The notes below the pieces were generated by a model. The model did not search any database. It worked only from the letters and a program-made list of their open reading frames with translations, and was not told where the DNA came from. A program made the translations under genes and the position numbers. A DNA stretch of 64,000 bases from Pseudomonas quebecensis (lineage in GTDB: Bacteria > Pseudomonadota > Gammaproteobacteria > Pseudomonadales > Pseudomonadaceae). How positions within the stretch are numbered: the stretch's first letter is position 1; each line of letters opens with the position of its first letter. Below are positions 45,289-53,028 of the stretch, piece by piece. The DNA lies in the NCBI RefSeq assembly GCF_026410085.1, contig NZ_CP112866.1, positions 2,790,001 through 2,854,000 of the forward strand, read 5' to 3'.

Positions 45289-46374
45289 TCACGCCACCTG
45301 CCTGACCCCCGCCTTGGCCTCCAGTTCGCGCACCAGCGGCAATACACGCTTGCCGAAATACTCCACTTCTTCCTGAAAGTGCAGGAACCCCGCCAGCACC
45401 AGGTCCACGCCCACGGCCTTAAGGGCGACGATGCGTTCGGCGATCTGTTGCGGCGTGCCGATCAGGTTGGTCTTGAAGCCGTCGTTGTACTGCACCAGGT
45501 CTTCAAAGCTGGATTTGGCCCAGTTGCCCTCGCCTTCGGGCGAGGCTTTGCCCGCTTGCCGGGCCGCGTCACCGAAGGCGTTCACGGCTTGCAGGTCGGC
45601 CTTGTCGATGATTTCCGCCAGCACGGCGCGGGCCTGCTCCTCGGTGTCGCGGGCGATCACAAAGGCGTTCACTCCGATTTTGACCGAATGGTTGTTGGCC
45701 GATGCCTTGGCGCGAATATCGTCGACCTGGGCCTTGATGCCTTCCAGGGTGTTGCCGTTGGTGAAGTACCAGTCCGACACCCGCGCCGCCATGTCCCGCG
45801 CTGCCCGCGAGCTGCCGCCCTGGAACACTTCCGGCTGGCCCAGAGGCTTAGGCTTGAGGGTGTAGTTGTTGAATCGGTAGAAATCGCCCTTGAAGGTGAA
45901 ATTGTCCTGGGTCCAGATGCCCTTGAGGGCTTGAATGAATTCTTCGGAGCGGCGATAGCGCTCATCGTGCTCCAGCCAAGGCTCGCCGATGGCCTGGAAC
46001 TCGCCCTTGAACCAACCGCTGACGATATTGACCGCGATACGGCCGTTGGTGAGCTGGTCGATGGTTGCCAGTTGCTTGGCCGCCAACGCCGGCTGCCAAG
46101 GACCCGGCAGGATCGCGGCGATCACCTTGAGCCGGGTGGTGGCGGCCAGCAGGGCATGGCTGAACGCCACGGATTCATGCTGGCTCTCGGCGCCGTAGCC
46201 GGCGGTAAAGCGGATCTGGGTCAGGCCATACTCGAAGCCCGCCGCCTCGGCCAGTTGCGCCAGCTTACGGTTGTAGTCGATCCCCCAGTCGGTGCGCTGC
46301 GCAATCTTGCTGACCACCAACCCACCGCTGACGTTGGGCACCCAATAGGCAAATTTCACGGCTTGCTGACTCAT
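45289..46374 (-). CDS. sfnG: Dimethyl sulfone monooxygenase SfnG
   Basis: This 361-residue luciferase-like FMNH2-dependent monooxygenase starts MSQQAVKFAYWVPNVSGG, which I recognise as the SfnG N terminus. LAAKQLATIDQLTNGRIAVN and VSGWFKGEFQAIGEPWLEHD are group signatures. SfnG converts dimethyl sulfone to methanesulfinate so the sulfur can be used during sulfate starvation. The start is ATG 46374, 7 bases after GAGGTG; the open frame upstream is non-coding. A sigma-54 promoter candidate stands 40 bp upstream, as expected for genes under the activator SfnR. It needs an FMN reductase encoded elsewhere. Confidence 0.93.
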   Translation of the reverse strand: MSQQAVKFAYWVPNVSGGLVVSKIAQRTDWGIDYNRKLAQLAEAAGFEYGLTQIRFTAGYGAESQHESVAFSHALLAATTRLKVIAAILPGPWQPALAAKQLATIDQLTNGRIAVNIVSGWFKGEFQAIGEPWLEHDERYRRSEEFIQALKGIWTQDNFTFKGDFYRFNNYTLKPKPLGQPEVFQGGSSRAARDMAARVSDWYFTNGNTLEGIKAQVDDIRAKASANNHSVKIGVNAFVIARDTEEQARAVLAEIIDKADLQAVNAFGDAARQAGKASPEGEGNWAKSSFEDLVQYNDGFKTNLIGTPQQIAERIVALKAVGVDLVLAGFLHFQEEVEYFGKRVLPLVRELEAKAGVRQVA

Positions 46375-46413
46375 CGAACGGCACCTCGTACCAAGGAATG
46401 TACCGAGGGGTTG

Positions 46414-46429
46414 AGCAGCAAGTGTGCCA
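46414..46429 (-). promoter_or_regulatory. Sigma-54 promoter candidate of sfnG
   Basis: On the minus strand, TGGCACACTTGCTGCT has a perfect TGGCAC -24 block and the required GG-N10-GC spacing (-12 block CTGCT instead of TTGCT). Transcription would start near 46403, 29 bases before the sfnG ATG. Confidence 0.6.
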
Positions 46430-46526
46430 GCCCAGGCAAACGCCCGTGCCAGGCCGTCTGCGCGGGTCATTCAACCCGACGATCGCCTGGCCGCAACTGT
46501 CGCGGTTGAGGCCGTTTTGTCGAATC

Positions 46527-46546
46527 GCTGTTGCCGGAACAACAGC
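46527..46546. promoter_or_regulatory. Inverted repeat between divergent sigma-54 promoters
   Basis: GCTGTTG-CCGGAA-CAACAGC has perfect 7-bp arms. It lies between the two sigma-54 promoter candidates, about 100 bp from one and 40 bp from the other. It is a candidate activator (SfnR-type) site; the true site sequence is not known to me. Confidence 0.45.
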
Positions 46547-46585
46547 AGAGCGCCCCGCTCCCCCATAAACAGTGGGCTCGGCGCC

Positions 46586-46601
46586 CGGCACGGACTGTGC
46601 A
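46586..46601 (+). promoter_or_regulatory. Sigma-54 promoter candidate of DszC-like gene
   Basis: CGGCACGGACTGTGCA has GGCACG and TGCA in exact GG-N10-GC spacing. Transcription would start near 46612, 28 bases before the ATG at 46640, mirroring the sfnG promoter. Confidence 0.55.
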
Positions 46602-46639
46602 AACACACGAGCCACCGATCACTGCCCAGGAACCGTTCC

Positions 46640-47878
46640 ATGACCGAACACCACGTCATCAACCCGCTTTCCATCGGCGTCGACTACGCCTCCCTGGCCG
46701 CGCGCTTTCGCCCGACTTTCCAACGCATCGCCGAGGGCGCGCCGGAACGGGAACACACCCGCACCCTGCCTCACGCGCCGATCCAATGGTTGAAGGAAGC
46801 CGGCTTCGGCGCCGTGCGCGTGCCGGTGGAGTACGGCGGCGGCGGTGCCTCGCTGCCACAGTTATTCGCGCTGCTGATCGAGCTGGCAGAGGCCGACTCC
46901 AACGTGCCCCAAGCCCTGCGCGGGCACTTCGCCTTTGCCGAGGACCGCCTGAATGCCGCGCCCGGTGCTGGCCGTGACCTGTGGTTCAAGCGCTTCGTCG
47001 ACGGTGAGATCGTCGGCTGCGCCTGGACTGAAATTGGCAGCGTCGCCATCGGCGATGTGGTAACCCAGGTCACGCCGAACGGTGATCAGTGGACGCTCAA
47101 CGGCGAAAAGTTCTACAGCACCGGGAGCATTTTCGCTGATTGGATCGACGTGTACGCCCAACGCAGCGACACCGGCGGCGACGTGATTGCCGCCACCCGC
47201 GCGCGCCAGCCCGGAGTGGTACACAGCGATGACTGGGACGGTTTTGGCCAACGCACCACCGGCAGCGGTACTTCGCGCTTTACCGATGCCGTGGTGGAAG
47301 CCGAAAACGTCATCGACTTTGCCACCCGTTTCAAGTACCAGACCGCGTTTTATCAGCTGGTGCTACTGGCCAGCCTCGCCGGGATCGGCCGCGCGGCGCT
47401 CAAGGACGTGGCACACCACGTGCGCAGTCGCAAGCGCATCTACAGCCATGGCAATGCCGCCCATGTGAGCCAGGACGCACAGATCCAACAAGTGGTAGGC
47501 GAAGTCGCCGCGCTGGTATATGCCGCCGAAGCCAGCGCGTTGAAGGCCGCAGAGCCGGCGCAGCGGGCGTATCTGGCGCGGTTCGGTGCGGATGAAGCGG
47601 CCGAGCGCGAGGCAAATGTGGCGGCCGAAATCGAATCGGCCACGGCGCAGGTGGTGGTGTCGGAATTGATTCAGCGGGCCACCAGCGAACTGTTCAATGC
47701 GCTGGGAGCCTCGGATGTGCGTCAGGGCAAGGGTTTGGACCGGCATTGGCGTAACGCGCGGACCGTGTCCTCTCACAACCCGGTGATCTACAAGGCGCGG
47801 ATTGTGGGGGACTGGGTGATCAATGGCACCGAACCGCCGTTCGTTTGGCAGATCGGCAATGGCCCGGCGAAAAGCTAA
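46640..47878 (+). CDS. DszC/SfnC-like flavin monooxygenase (acyl-CoA dehydrogenase fold)
   Basis: This 412-residue protein has the acyl-CoA dehydrogenase fold: N-terminal helices (WLKEAGFGAVRVPVEYGG), a middle beta domain (GCAWTEIGS; WTLNGEKFYSTG) and a C-terminal helical bundle ending RTVSSHNPVIYKARIVGDW. The catalytic Glu pattern of fatty-acid dehydrogenases is not evident, and the sequence style is that of FMNH2-using DszC/MsuC/SfnC monooxygenases of sulfur scavenging. Its divergent position to sfnG, with matching sigma-54 promoter candidates, supports an organosulfur role. The start is ATG 46640, 8 bases after AGGAA. Which of the sfn/msu products it is cannot be settled by eye. Confidence 0.78.
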   Translation: MTEHHVINPLSIGVDYASLAARFRPTFQRIAEGAPEREHTRTLPHAPIQWLKEAGFGAVRVPVEYGGGGASLPQLFALLIELAEADSNVPQALRGHFAFAEDRLNAAPGAGRDLWFKRFVDGEIVGCAWTEIGSVAIGDVVTQVTPNGDQWTLNGEKFYSTGSIFADWIDVYAQRSDTGGDVIAATRARQPGVVHSDDWDGFGQRTTGSGTSRFTDAVVEAENVIDFATRFKYQTAFYQLVLLASLAGIGRAALKDVAHHVRSRKRIYSHGNAAHVSQDAQIQQVVGEVAALVYAAEASALKAAEPAQRAYLARFGADEAAEREANVAAEIESATAQVVVSELIQRATSELFNALGASDVRQGKGLDRHWRNARTVSSHNPVIYKARIVGDWVINGTEPPFVWQIGNGPAKS

Positions 47879-47892
47879 AGCGGGGGAACCCT

Positions 47893-47917
47893 GTGGGAGG
47901 GGTTTGCCCCCTCCCAC
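47893..47917. repeat. REP palindrome between convergent genes
   Basis: GTGGGAGGGGTTTGCCCCC followed by TCCCAC lies between the DszC-like stop and the TauE/SafE stop. It probably serves as a shared transcript end. Confidence 0.75.
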
Positions 47918-47918
47918 C

Positions 47919-48704
47919 TCAGAACGCCAACTTGTAACCGACGGCCATCAACATGACCGCCAGGCAGGGACGCAATACACCGTCCGGGATCTTGCCGGTC
48001 ATGTGGCTGCCGATGTAAATCCCCGGCAACGAGCCCATCAACAGAAACCCCAACAGGTGCCAGTCCATATTGCCCATGCCGGCATGGCCAAGGCCCGCCA
48101 CCAGGGTCAGCGGCACGGCGTGGGCGATTTCGGTGCCCACCAGGCGGCGCGTGGCCAGGAACGGATAGAGGATAAACAGCGCCACGGTACCCAGGGCGCC
48201 GGCGCCGATGGACGTCAAGGCAACCATGGTGCCGAGGATCGCGCCGGTGAGCACCGTCAAGGCATTCAGGTTGCGCGGGTTCATGTGGTAGCTGTCGCCC
48301 GCGTGACGCTGAGCGAAGGCCAACAGGGTTTTCTTGAACAGGATCGCCAGCGCAGTCAGCAGCAGCACCACACCGAGGGCCTGCTTGATCACCGCGTTCA
48401 TCGCGCTGGGGTCGGTGTGCAGGGTAGCCAGGAACCACAGGGTCAGCAGCACGGCGGGCACGCTGCCGAGGGTCAGCCAGCCGGTGATGGTCCAGTCGAT
48501 GTTTTTGTTCCTGCTGTGCACCAGCACGCCACCGGATTTGGTGATGGCGGCGTACAGCAGGTCGGTGCCCACGGCGGTGGCCGGGTTGATGCCGAACCAC
48601 AACAGAATCGGCGTCATCAACGAGCCGCCACCGACGCCGGTCATGCCGACGATAAAACCCACGATCAGGCCGGCAATGACGAAACCAACGTTACCCACTT
48701 CCAT
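47919..48704 (-). CDS. TSUP (TauE/SafE) family anion transporter
   Basis: This 261-residue inner-membrane protein has about seven or eight helices. The family motif occurs early: VGFIVGMTGVGGGSLMTPIL; a second copy, VALTSIGAGALGTVALFILYP, starts the second half. TSUP proteins move sulfite, sulfonates or related organic anions. Converging on a probable organosulfur monooxygenase, it may export sulfite released by sulfonate breakdown, but this is inference. The ATG at 48704 is preceded by a strong hairpin whose 3' arm contains the only ribosome-site-like bases (GCAGG), so translation may be controlled. Confidence 0.85.
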   Translation of the reverse strand: MEVGNVGFVIAGLIVGFIVGMTGVGGGSLMTPILLWFGINPATAVGTDLLYAAITKSGGVLVHSRNKNIDWTITGWLTLGSVPAVLLTLWFLATLHTDPSAMNAVIKQALGVVLLLTALAILFKKTLLAFAQRHAGDSYHMNPRNLNALTVLTGAILGTMVALTSIGAGALGTVALFILYPFLATRRLVGTEIAHAVPLTLVAGLGHAGMGNMDWHLLGFLLMGSLPGIYIGSHMTGKIPDGVLRPCLAVMLMAVGYKLAF

Positions 48705-48713
48705 TAACAGCTA

Positions 48714-48743
48714 CCTGCGGCCATATAAATTTCTGGCCGCAGG
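48714..48743 (-). promoter_or_regulatory. Leader hairpin covering the TSUP ribosome site
   Basis: CCTGCGGCCA (48734-48743 on the minus strand) pairs perfectly with TGGCCGCAGG (48714-48723), with a 10-base AT loop. The AGG nearest the start codon (9 bases away) is inside the stem. It could be a repressor site or an RNA switch. Confidence 0.5.
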
Positions 48744-48796
48744 ATAGCGATTTTTCTTATAACCACTTATATCAATATGATCTGACTTTATGCCTT

Positions 48797-49567
48797 TTAA
48801 GCCAGCCGCCGACACAGGTAGGCCTGCGTCTGGTAGGGAAACGCTACGGTCTCACGCCCGCGCAGGTCGGGATGGGTGTCGATCAGGGTGCGCAGTTGCG
48901 CGGTGACGCTGGCTTTTTGCGGGTCCGGCAGCGCCGCAATGAAGCTCACCGAGAGGAAACGATCGATGATCACTTCCTGGGGGCTGCCTACGTGCTGGTA
49001 GGCAAAACAGGTCAGTTCGGGCATGGAAAAATAATCGCCGCGCAAGGCATCACGCCAGTGGCCGGTGTGGAACCGTGGAGTGTCGCCTTCATAAGGCGTG
49101 ATGATCTCGGTGATCGCCGCCACCCAGTCCACCGACTCGTCGCGCACATTCCACACCAGGCCCAGGCGCCCATCGGGCTTGAGTACACGGTGAATTTGCG
49201 CCAATGCCGCCTGTGTGGCGAACCAGTGGAAGGCCTGCGCGCACACGACGACGTCGGCACTCGCGGTGTCCAGGGGCATGGCGTCGGCGGTACCGGAAAC
49301 CAGACGTACACCGGGCAATGCCTTGAGCAGTTGCTCGCCCATCTGCGACACGGGTTCTACGGCGATAAGCGTCGGCGCCAGGCTGCTGAGCAACCGCGTG
49401 AACTTGCCGGTGCCGGCGCCCAGGTCGACCACCGTCGACTGGCTGGTAACCCCCAGCGTCTCGCTGAGCCAGCCCGTGAGCTGGCGGGGGTAATCCGGAC
49501 GCCCCTGGGCGTAGGTGGCGGCCTGGGTTGAGAAACCTAGTTGAGCAGACGCGTGAACGGCAGTCAT
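48797..49567 (-). CDS. SAM-dependent methyltransferase, class I
   Basis: This 256-residue protein contains a methyltransferase type 11-like domain: motif I VVDLGAGTGKFTRLLSSL at about 48-65, motif II ADVVVCAQAFHWFA and motif III VLKPDGRLGLVWNVRD. The AQAFHWF segment is typical of the yeast Tmt1/Smt-like and ubiquinone-type group of small-molecule methyltransferases. The acceptor is unknown. The start is ATG 49567 with GAGGAGAG 8 bases upstream. It lies 66 bp behind the sensor-kinase gene on the same strand and might be co-transcribed with the two-component genes. Confidence 0.85.
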   Translation of the reverse strand: MTAVHASAQLGFSTQAATYAQGRPDYPRQLTGWLSETLGVTSQSTVVDLGAGTGKFTRLLSSLAPTLIAVEPVSQMGEQLLKALPGVRLVSGTADAMPLDTASADVVVCAQAFHWFATQAALAQIHRVLKPDGRLGLVWNVRDESVDWVAAITEIITPYEGDTPRFHTGHWRDALRGDYFSMPELTCFAYQHVGSPQEVIIDRFLSVSFIAALPDPQKASVTAQLRTLIDTHPDLRGRETVAFPYQTQAYLCRRLA

Positions 49568-49633
49568 GGCCAATCTCTCCTCGGGTAAAACGGGGCCACA
49601 GTATGCTCTTTTGCTCACCTGCCTGCAGGCCGA

Positions 49634-50938
49634 TCAGCTCGCGCTGCTGGGCAACCACACCCGAAACCGCGCGCCGCCCAGCGGTGACGCCTGCGCCGTG
49701 AGCGTGCCGCCCTGGGCCTCCAGCGCGCGCCGACTGATGGCCAGGCCCAGGCCGAAGCCGCCGGTGGCGCGGTCGCGGCTACGGTCGAGACGGTAGAACG
49801 GTTCGAAGATACGCTCTCGCTGGTCCAGCGGAATGCCGATGCCGTCATCGTCCACCCAGATTTCGCAGCCCTTGGGGCACACCTTGACGCCCACCTGGAT
49901 GCGTGTTTCGCAATAGCGCGTGGCGTTGCGCAACAGATTCTGCAACGCGCGGGCGGTGAGGCGCGGGTCAAGGCTGAAACGCTCGATGGCGCAGTCGAGC
50001 ACCACGTCGATGACAATTTCGGGGTTTTCCAGTTCGTCGTCGACGCTGCCCAGCACGCTGTCGATAAATTCATCGAGCACCACGTCCACCCGCTCCGGCA
50101 ACTGCGCCGGGTTCTGCAGGCGGCTGTAGGACAGCAGTTCCAGCACCAGCTCATCCAGCTCGCGAATATGCGCCACCAGGCCGTGCAGACGCTCGCGACT
50201 GGCTGGGGGCAGGTCTTCGGAAAGCGCCAGGGCCAGGCCGAAATCCAGACGCGTGAGCGGCGTGCGCAGTTCGTGGGAGACCGCGTTGAGCAGATCGCGC
50301 TGCTGATTGAGCAGGTGCTCGATGTCGTCGGCCATGGTGTCGAACACCGCCGCCAGGCTGCCGATACTGGAATGGGCGGGAACGCCCGTGCGCTCCGTCA
50401 GGTTACCCTGGCCCAACTGCGCGGCGGTGCTTTTCAAGCGTTCCAGATCGCGCCAGTGCGGGCGCAACCAGGCCAGCAGGCACACCAGCAGCGCCGCGAC
50501 GATCAGCACGTTGATCGCCCAATACAGCAGGTTCATGTCCAGCGGGTCCGGCGGGACGGTCAGCTTGACCACGAACTGATCGTTGATCGGCGAGCTGATC
50601 TCTTCCATCCAGCCCCACTCGCCCAGGCGCACCACCGGTCTGCCCTGCTCCAGCAAACGCGCTTCTTCCGGGGTATAGCTCGCGTCCTGGCGCAGCAGCA
50701 ATTGCACGCTCAGCGGGGCGAAGTCACGCCCCAGTTGCTCGGTCACCTGGGACCAGCGCTCCACCGGTGCACGCTGGTACTGCTTGACGATCAGGTGCTG
50801 CTGGCCGCGGGTCTGCTCGATGTTGTAGTTCAGGTAACGGTGTTCGAACAGCTGGATCACCAGCTTGGGAATCAGGTAGATCGCGGCGCTATAGGTGACG
50901 ATGGTGATCAGGAAGAGGCGAATCAGCACGCGCAGCAT
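49634..50938 (-). CDS. Sensor histidine kinase of two-component system
   Basis: This 434-residue inner-membrane kinase has TM1 at about 4-26, a periplasmic sensor of about 110 residues (RstB-like size), TM2 at about 137-158, a HAMP linker, HisKA with His222 in AVSHELRTPLTRLDFG, and HATPase motifs NLLRNATRY, DDDGIGIP and GGFGLGLAI. It follows the response regulator by 3 bp, so the two are co-translated. The pair is divergent from an RND pump operon, which it probably controls, like the P. aeruginosa PA1437-PA1438 pair beside mexMN (recalled, not checked). The signal is unknown. Confidence 0.92.
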   Translation of the reverse strand: MLRVLIRLFLITIVTYSAAIYLIPKLVIQLFEHRYLNYNIEQTRGQQHLIVKQYQRAPVERWSQVTEQLGRDFAPLSVQLLLRQDASYTPEEARLLEQGRPVVRLGEWGWMEEISSPINDQFVVKLTVPPDPLDMNLLYWAINVLIVAALLVCLLAWLRPHWRDLERLKSTAAQLGQGNLTERTGVPAHSSIGSLAAVFDTMADDIEHLLNQQRDLLNAVSHELRTPLTRLDFGLALALSEDLPPASRERLHGLVAHIRELDELVLELLSYSRLQNPAQLPERVDVVLDEFIDSVLGSVDDELENPEIVIDVVLDCAIERFSLDPRLTARALQNLLRNATRYCETRIQVGVKVCPKGCEIWVDDDGIGIPLDQRERIFEPFYRLDRSRDRATGGFGLGLAISRRALEAQGGTLTAQASPLGGARFRVWLPSSAS

Positions 50939-50941
50939 GGT

Positions 50942-51643
50942 TCAGCATTCCCACTCGGAACGGCTGAACAGGTAGCCCTTGCCCCACACCGTTTTGATCT
51001 TGCGGGCTTCGCCGGCATGGTCGTCGAACTTGCGCCGCAGCTTGGAGATGGCCACGTCCACCGAGCGGTCGGTGCCGTTGAACTCGATACCGCGCAGGCG
51101 TTGCAGGATCTGGTCGCGGCTGAGCACTTCGCCGGCGTGCCGCGCCAGCACCACCAGCAGGTTGTATTCGCCGCTGGACAGCTCCACCGCCTGGTCGCGC
51201 CAGGTCACGGTGCGCTCCGACAGGTCGATGCACAGGTTGCCCATCAGGATTTGATCGTTGGCCACCTGAGGCTCGGACAAACTGCTGCGGCGCAGCAAGG
51301 TACGCACCCGCGCCAGCAGCACGCGGGGTTCGCAGGGTTTGGTGACGTAGTCATCGGCGCCCATTTCCAGGCCCAGCACCTGGTCGTGGCTGTCGTCGCG
51401 CGCGGTGAGCATCAGGATCGGCAGGCAGGCCGAATCGGCGCGCAGCAGGCGGCACACCTGCAGGCCGTCGAGCCCCGGCAGCATCAGGTCGAGAATCACC
51501 AGGTCCGGCGGATCGCGGCGCGCGCGTTCTTGCACCAGGTCGCCACGGCTGAGCACGTTGACGTGGTAGCCGTTGCGTTCCAGGTAGCTGGCGATCAGCT
51601 CGGATAGTGCGGCGTCGTCTTCCACCAGAAGGATGTTGGGCAT
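50942..51643 (-). CDS. OmpR/PhoB-type response regulator
   Basis: This 233-residue protein has a receiver domain (1-120) with phospho-acceptor Asp52 in VILDLMLPGLDG, acidic pair ED at 8-9 and Lys in GADDYVTKPCEP, followed by a winged-helix DNA-binding domain (about 135-230: LSSGEYNLLVVLARHAGEVL; GTDRSVDVAISKLRRKF). The start is ATG 51643 (MPNILLVEDD), which has GGAA upstream; the frame runs further to 51817 but those residues are unrelated. It is divergent from the pump adaptor gene, with 228 bp and a REP element between the starts. Confidence 0.93.
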   Translation of the reverse strand: MPNILLVEDDAALSELIASYLERNGYHVNVLSRGDLVQERARRDPPDLVILDLMLPGLDGLQVCRLLRADSACLPILMLTARDDSHDQVLGLEMGADDYVTKPCEPRVLLARVRTLLRRSSLSEPQVANDQILMGNLCIDLSERTVTWRDQAVELSSGEYNLLVVLARHAGEVLSRDQILQRLRGIEFNGTDRSVDVAISKLRRKFDDHAGEARKIKTVWGKGYLFSRSEWEC

Positions 51644-51690
51644 GAAGGTGTTTCCAAAAAATGCAGTGATGTGTCGTACACAAACCCACT

Positions 51691-51717
51691 TTGGGAGAAG
51701 GCTTTCCCCCTCCCACG
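51691..51717. repeat. REP-like palindrome in regulator-pump interval
   Basis: TTGGGAGAAGGCTTTCCCCC followed by TCCCACG is a degenerate REP in the divergent promoter region between the response regulator and the RND adaptor. Confidence 0.6.
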
Positions 51718-51871
51718 TTGGATCTTCAATGTTTGCAGGATTGTGCAAGGATATACGCCCTCGGCGCCCCGCGCGCCGCACCTTACATTTCTTCACAGAC
51801 GACCTACACAGCTTCACAGCACCACGGCGCAGGTGCCTTTAGGATGCGCCAGTCATTATTGGGATAAGAGC

Positions 51872-53026
51872 ATGTCGAAGAATCTGTTTGCGCCGTTTTG
51901 CCTGCTGGCCCTGACGCTGGCCCTGAGTGCCTGTGACCAGTCGGCCGACGAAACGCCGGAAATGCCCGTGGCCAAAGTGCGCATCGAAACCCTTGAGGCC
52001 AAACCCCTGTCCATCAGCAGCGAATTGAGCGGGCGCATTGCCGCGCCGCGCATCGCCGAAGTGCGCGCGCGGGTGGCCGGCGTGGTGATGCAACAGGTGT
52101 TCAAGGAAGGCCACGACGTCAAACAGGGCGACGTGTTGTTTCGCATTGACCCGGCCCCCTTCAAGGCCGACCTGGACAGCGCCAAGGCCAACCTAAGCAA
52201 GGCCGAGGCCAATGCGTTCCAGGCGCGCCTGCAGGAACAGCGCTACAGCCAGTTGGTGGAAGGCAACGCCATCAGTGGCCAGGACTACGACAACGCGCGC
52301 GCCGCCGTACGCCAGACCCAAGCCGAAGTCGCCGCCAACAAAGCCGCCGTCGAGCGCGCCAGGCTCAACCTGGGCTACGCCACCGTGACCGCACCGATTT
52401 CCGGACGCATCGGCCGCGCGCTGGTCACCGAAGGCGCATTGGTCGGCCAGAACGAAGCCACGCCACTGGCGATCATCCAGCAACTGGACCCGATTCACGC
52501 CGACCTCACCCAATCCACCCGTGAGCTGAACGACCTGCGCCGCGCCTTTCGCGCCGGCAGCCTGAAGCAGGTCGGCCAGGACCAGGCCAAGGCCACGTTG
52601 ATCCTGGATGACGGCAGCCTCTACCCGCTGCCGGGCAAACTACTGTTCGCTGAAATCAGCGTCGACCCGGGCACCGGGCAGATCATCCTGCGCAGCGAGT
52701 TCCCCAACCCGGACCTGGACCTGCTGCCCGGCAGCTTCGTGCGGGTGCGCCTGGAACAGGCCGTGGATACCCAAGGCCTGAGCGTGCCGCAGCGCGCCAT
52801 CACCCGCGACAGCGCCGGCATCCCCATGGTACTGCTGCTGGACGCCGAGCAGACCGTAAGCCAGCAACCGGTGGAACTGGGCGCGGTGGTCGGCGATCGC
52901 TGGGTGGTCAGCCATGGCCTCAAACCCGGTGACCGCATCATCGTGGAAGGCCTGCAGCACGCGCGGCCCGGTGAGAAAGTCCAAGTGGACGACAGCCCGG
53001 CCAAGCTGGCCAAGAAGGATTCCTGA
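51872..53026 (+). CDS. RND efflux adaptor lipoprotein
   Basis: This 384-residue membrane-fusion protein is anchored as a lipoprotein: signal MSKNLFAPFCLLALTLALSAC with lipobox LSAC. The lipoyl halves are VRARVAGVVMQQVFKEGHDV and LGYATVTAPISGRIGRA, with a coiled-coil hairpin (about 100-165) between them and a beta-barrel domain after. The start is ATG 51872; the longer frame from 51671 lies in the intergenic region. It is two bases from the RND gene and divergent from the two-component genes. It bridges the RND pump to an outer-membrane channel encoded elsewhere. Confidence 0.92.
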   Translation: MSKNLFAPFCLLALTLALSACDQSADETPEMPVAKVRIETLEAKPLSISSELSGRIAAPRIAEVRARVAGVVMQQVFKEGHDVKQGDVLFRIDPAPFKADLDSAKANLSKAEANAFQARLQEQRYSQLVEGNAISGQDYDNARAAVRQTQAEVAANKAAVERARLNLGYATVTAPISGRIGRALVTEGALVGQNEATPLAIIQQLDPIHADLTQSTRELNDLRRAFRAGSLKQVGQDQAKATLILDDGSLYPLPGKLLFAEISVDPGTGQIILRSEFPNPDLDLLPGSFVRVRLEQAVDTQGLSVPQRAITRDSAGIPMVLLLDAEQTVSQQPVELGAVVGDRWVVSHGLKPGDRIIVEGLQHARPGEKVQVDDSPAKLAKKDS

Positions 53027-53028
53027 GC

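Noticed and set aside
46436..46450. Alternative sigma-54 promoter for sfnG (TGGCACGGGCGTTTGC on the minus strand)
   Set aside because: The -24 and -12 elements look better individually but are 11 rather than 10 bases apart; the copy at 46414-46429 has correct spacing.
48714..48743. Terminator of the methyltransferase gene
   Set aside because: On the minus strand no T-run follows the hairpin; the T-rich stretch is on the other side, so it does not fit a terminator for that gene.
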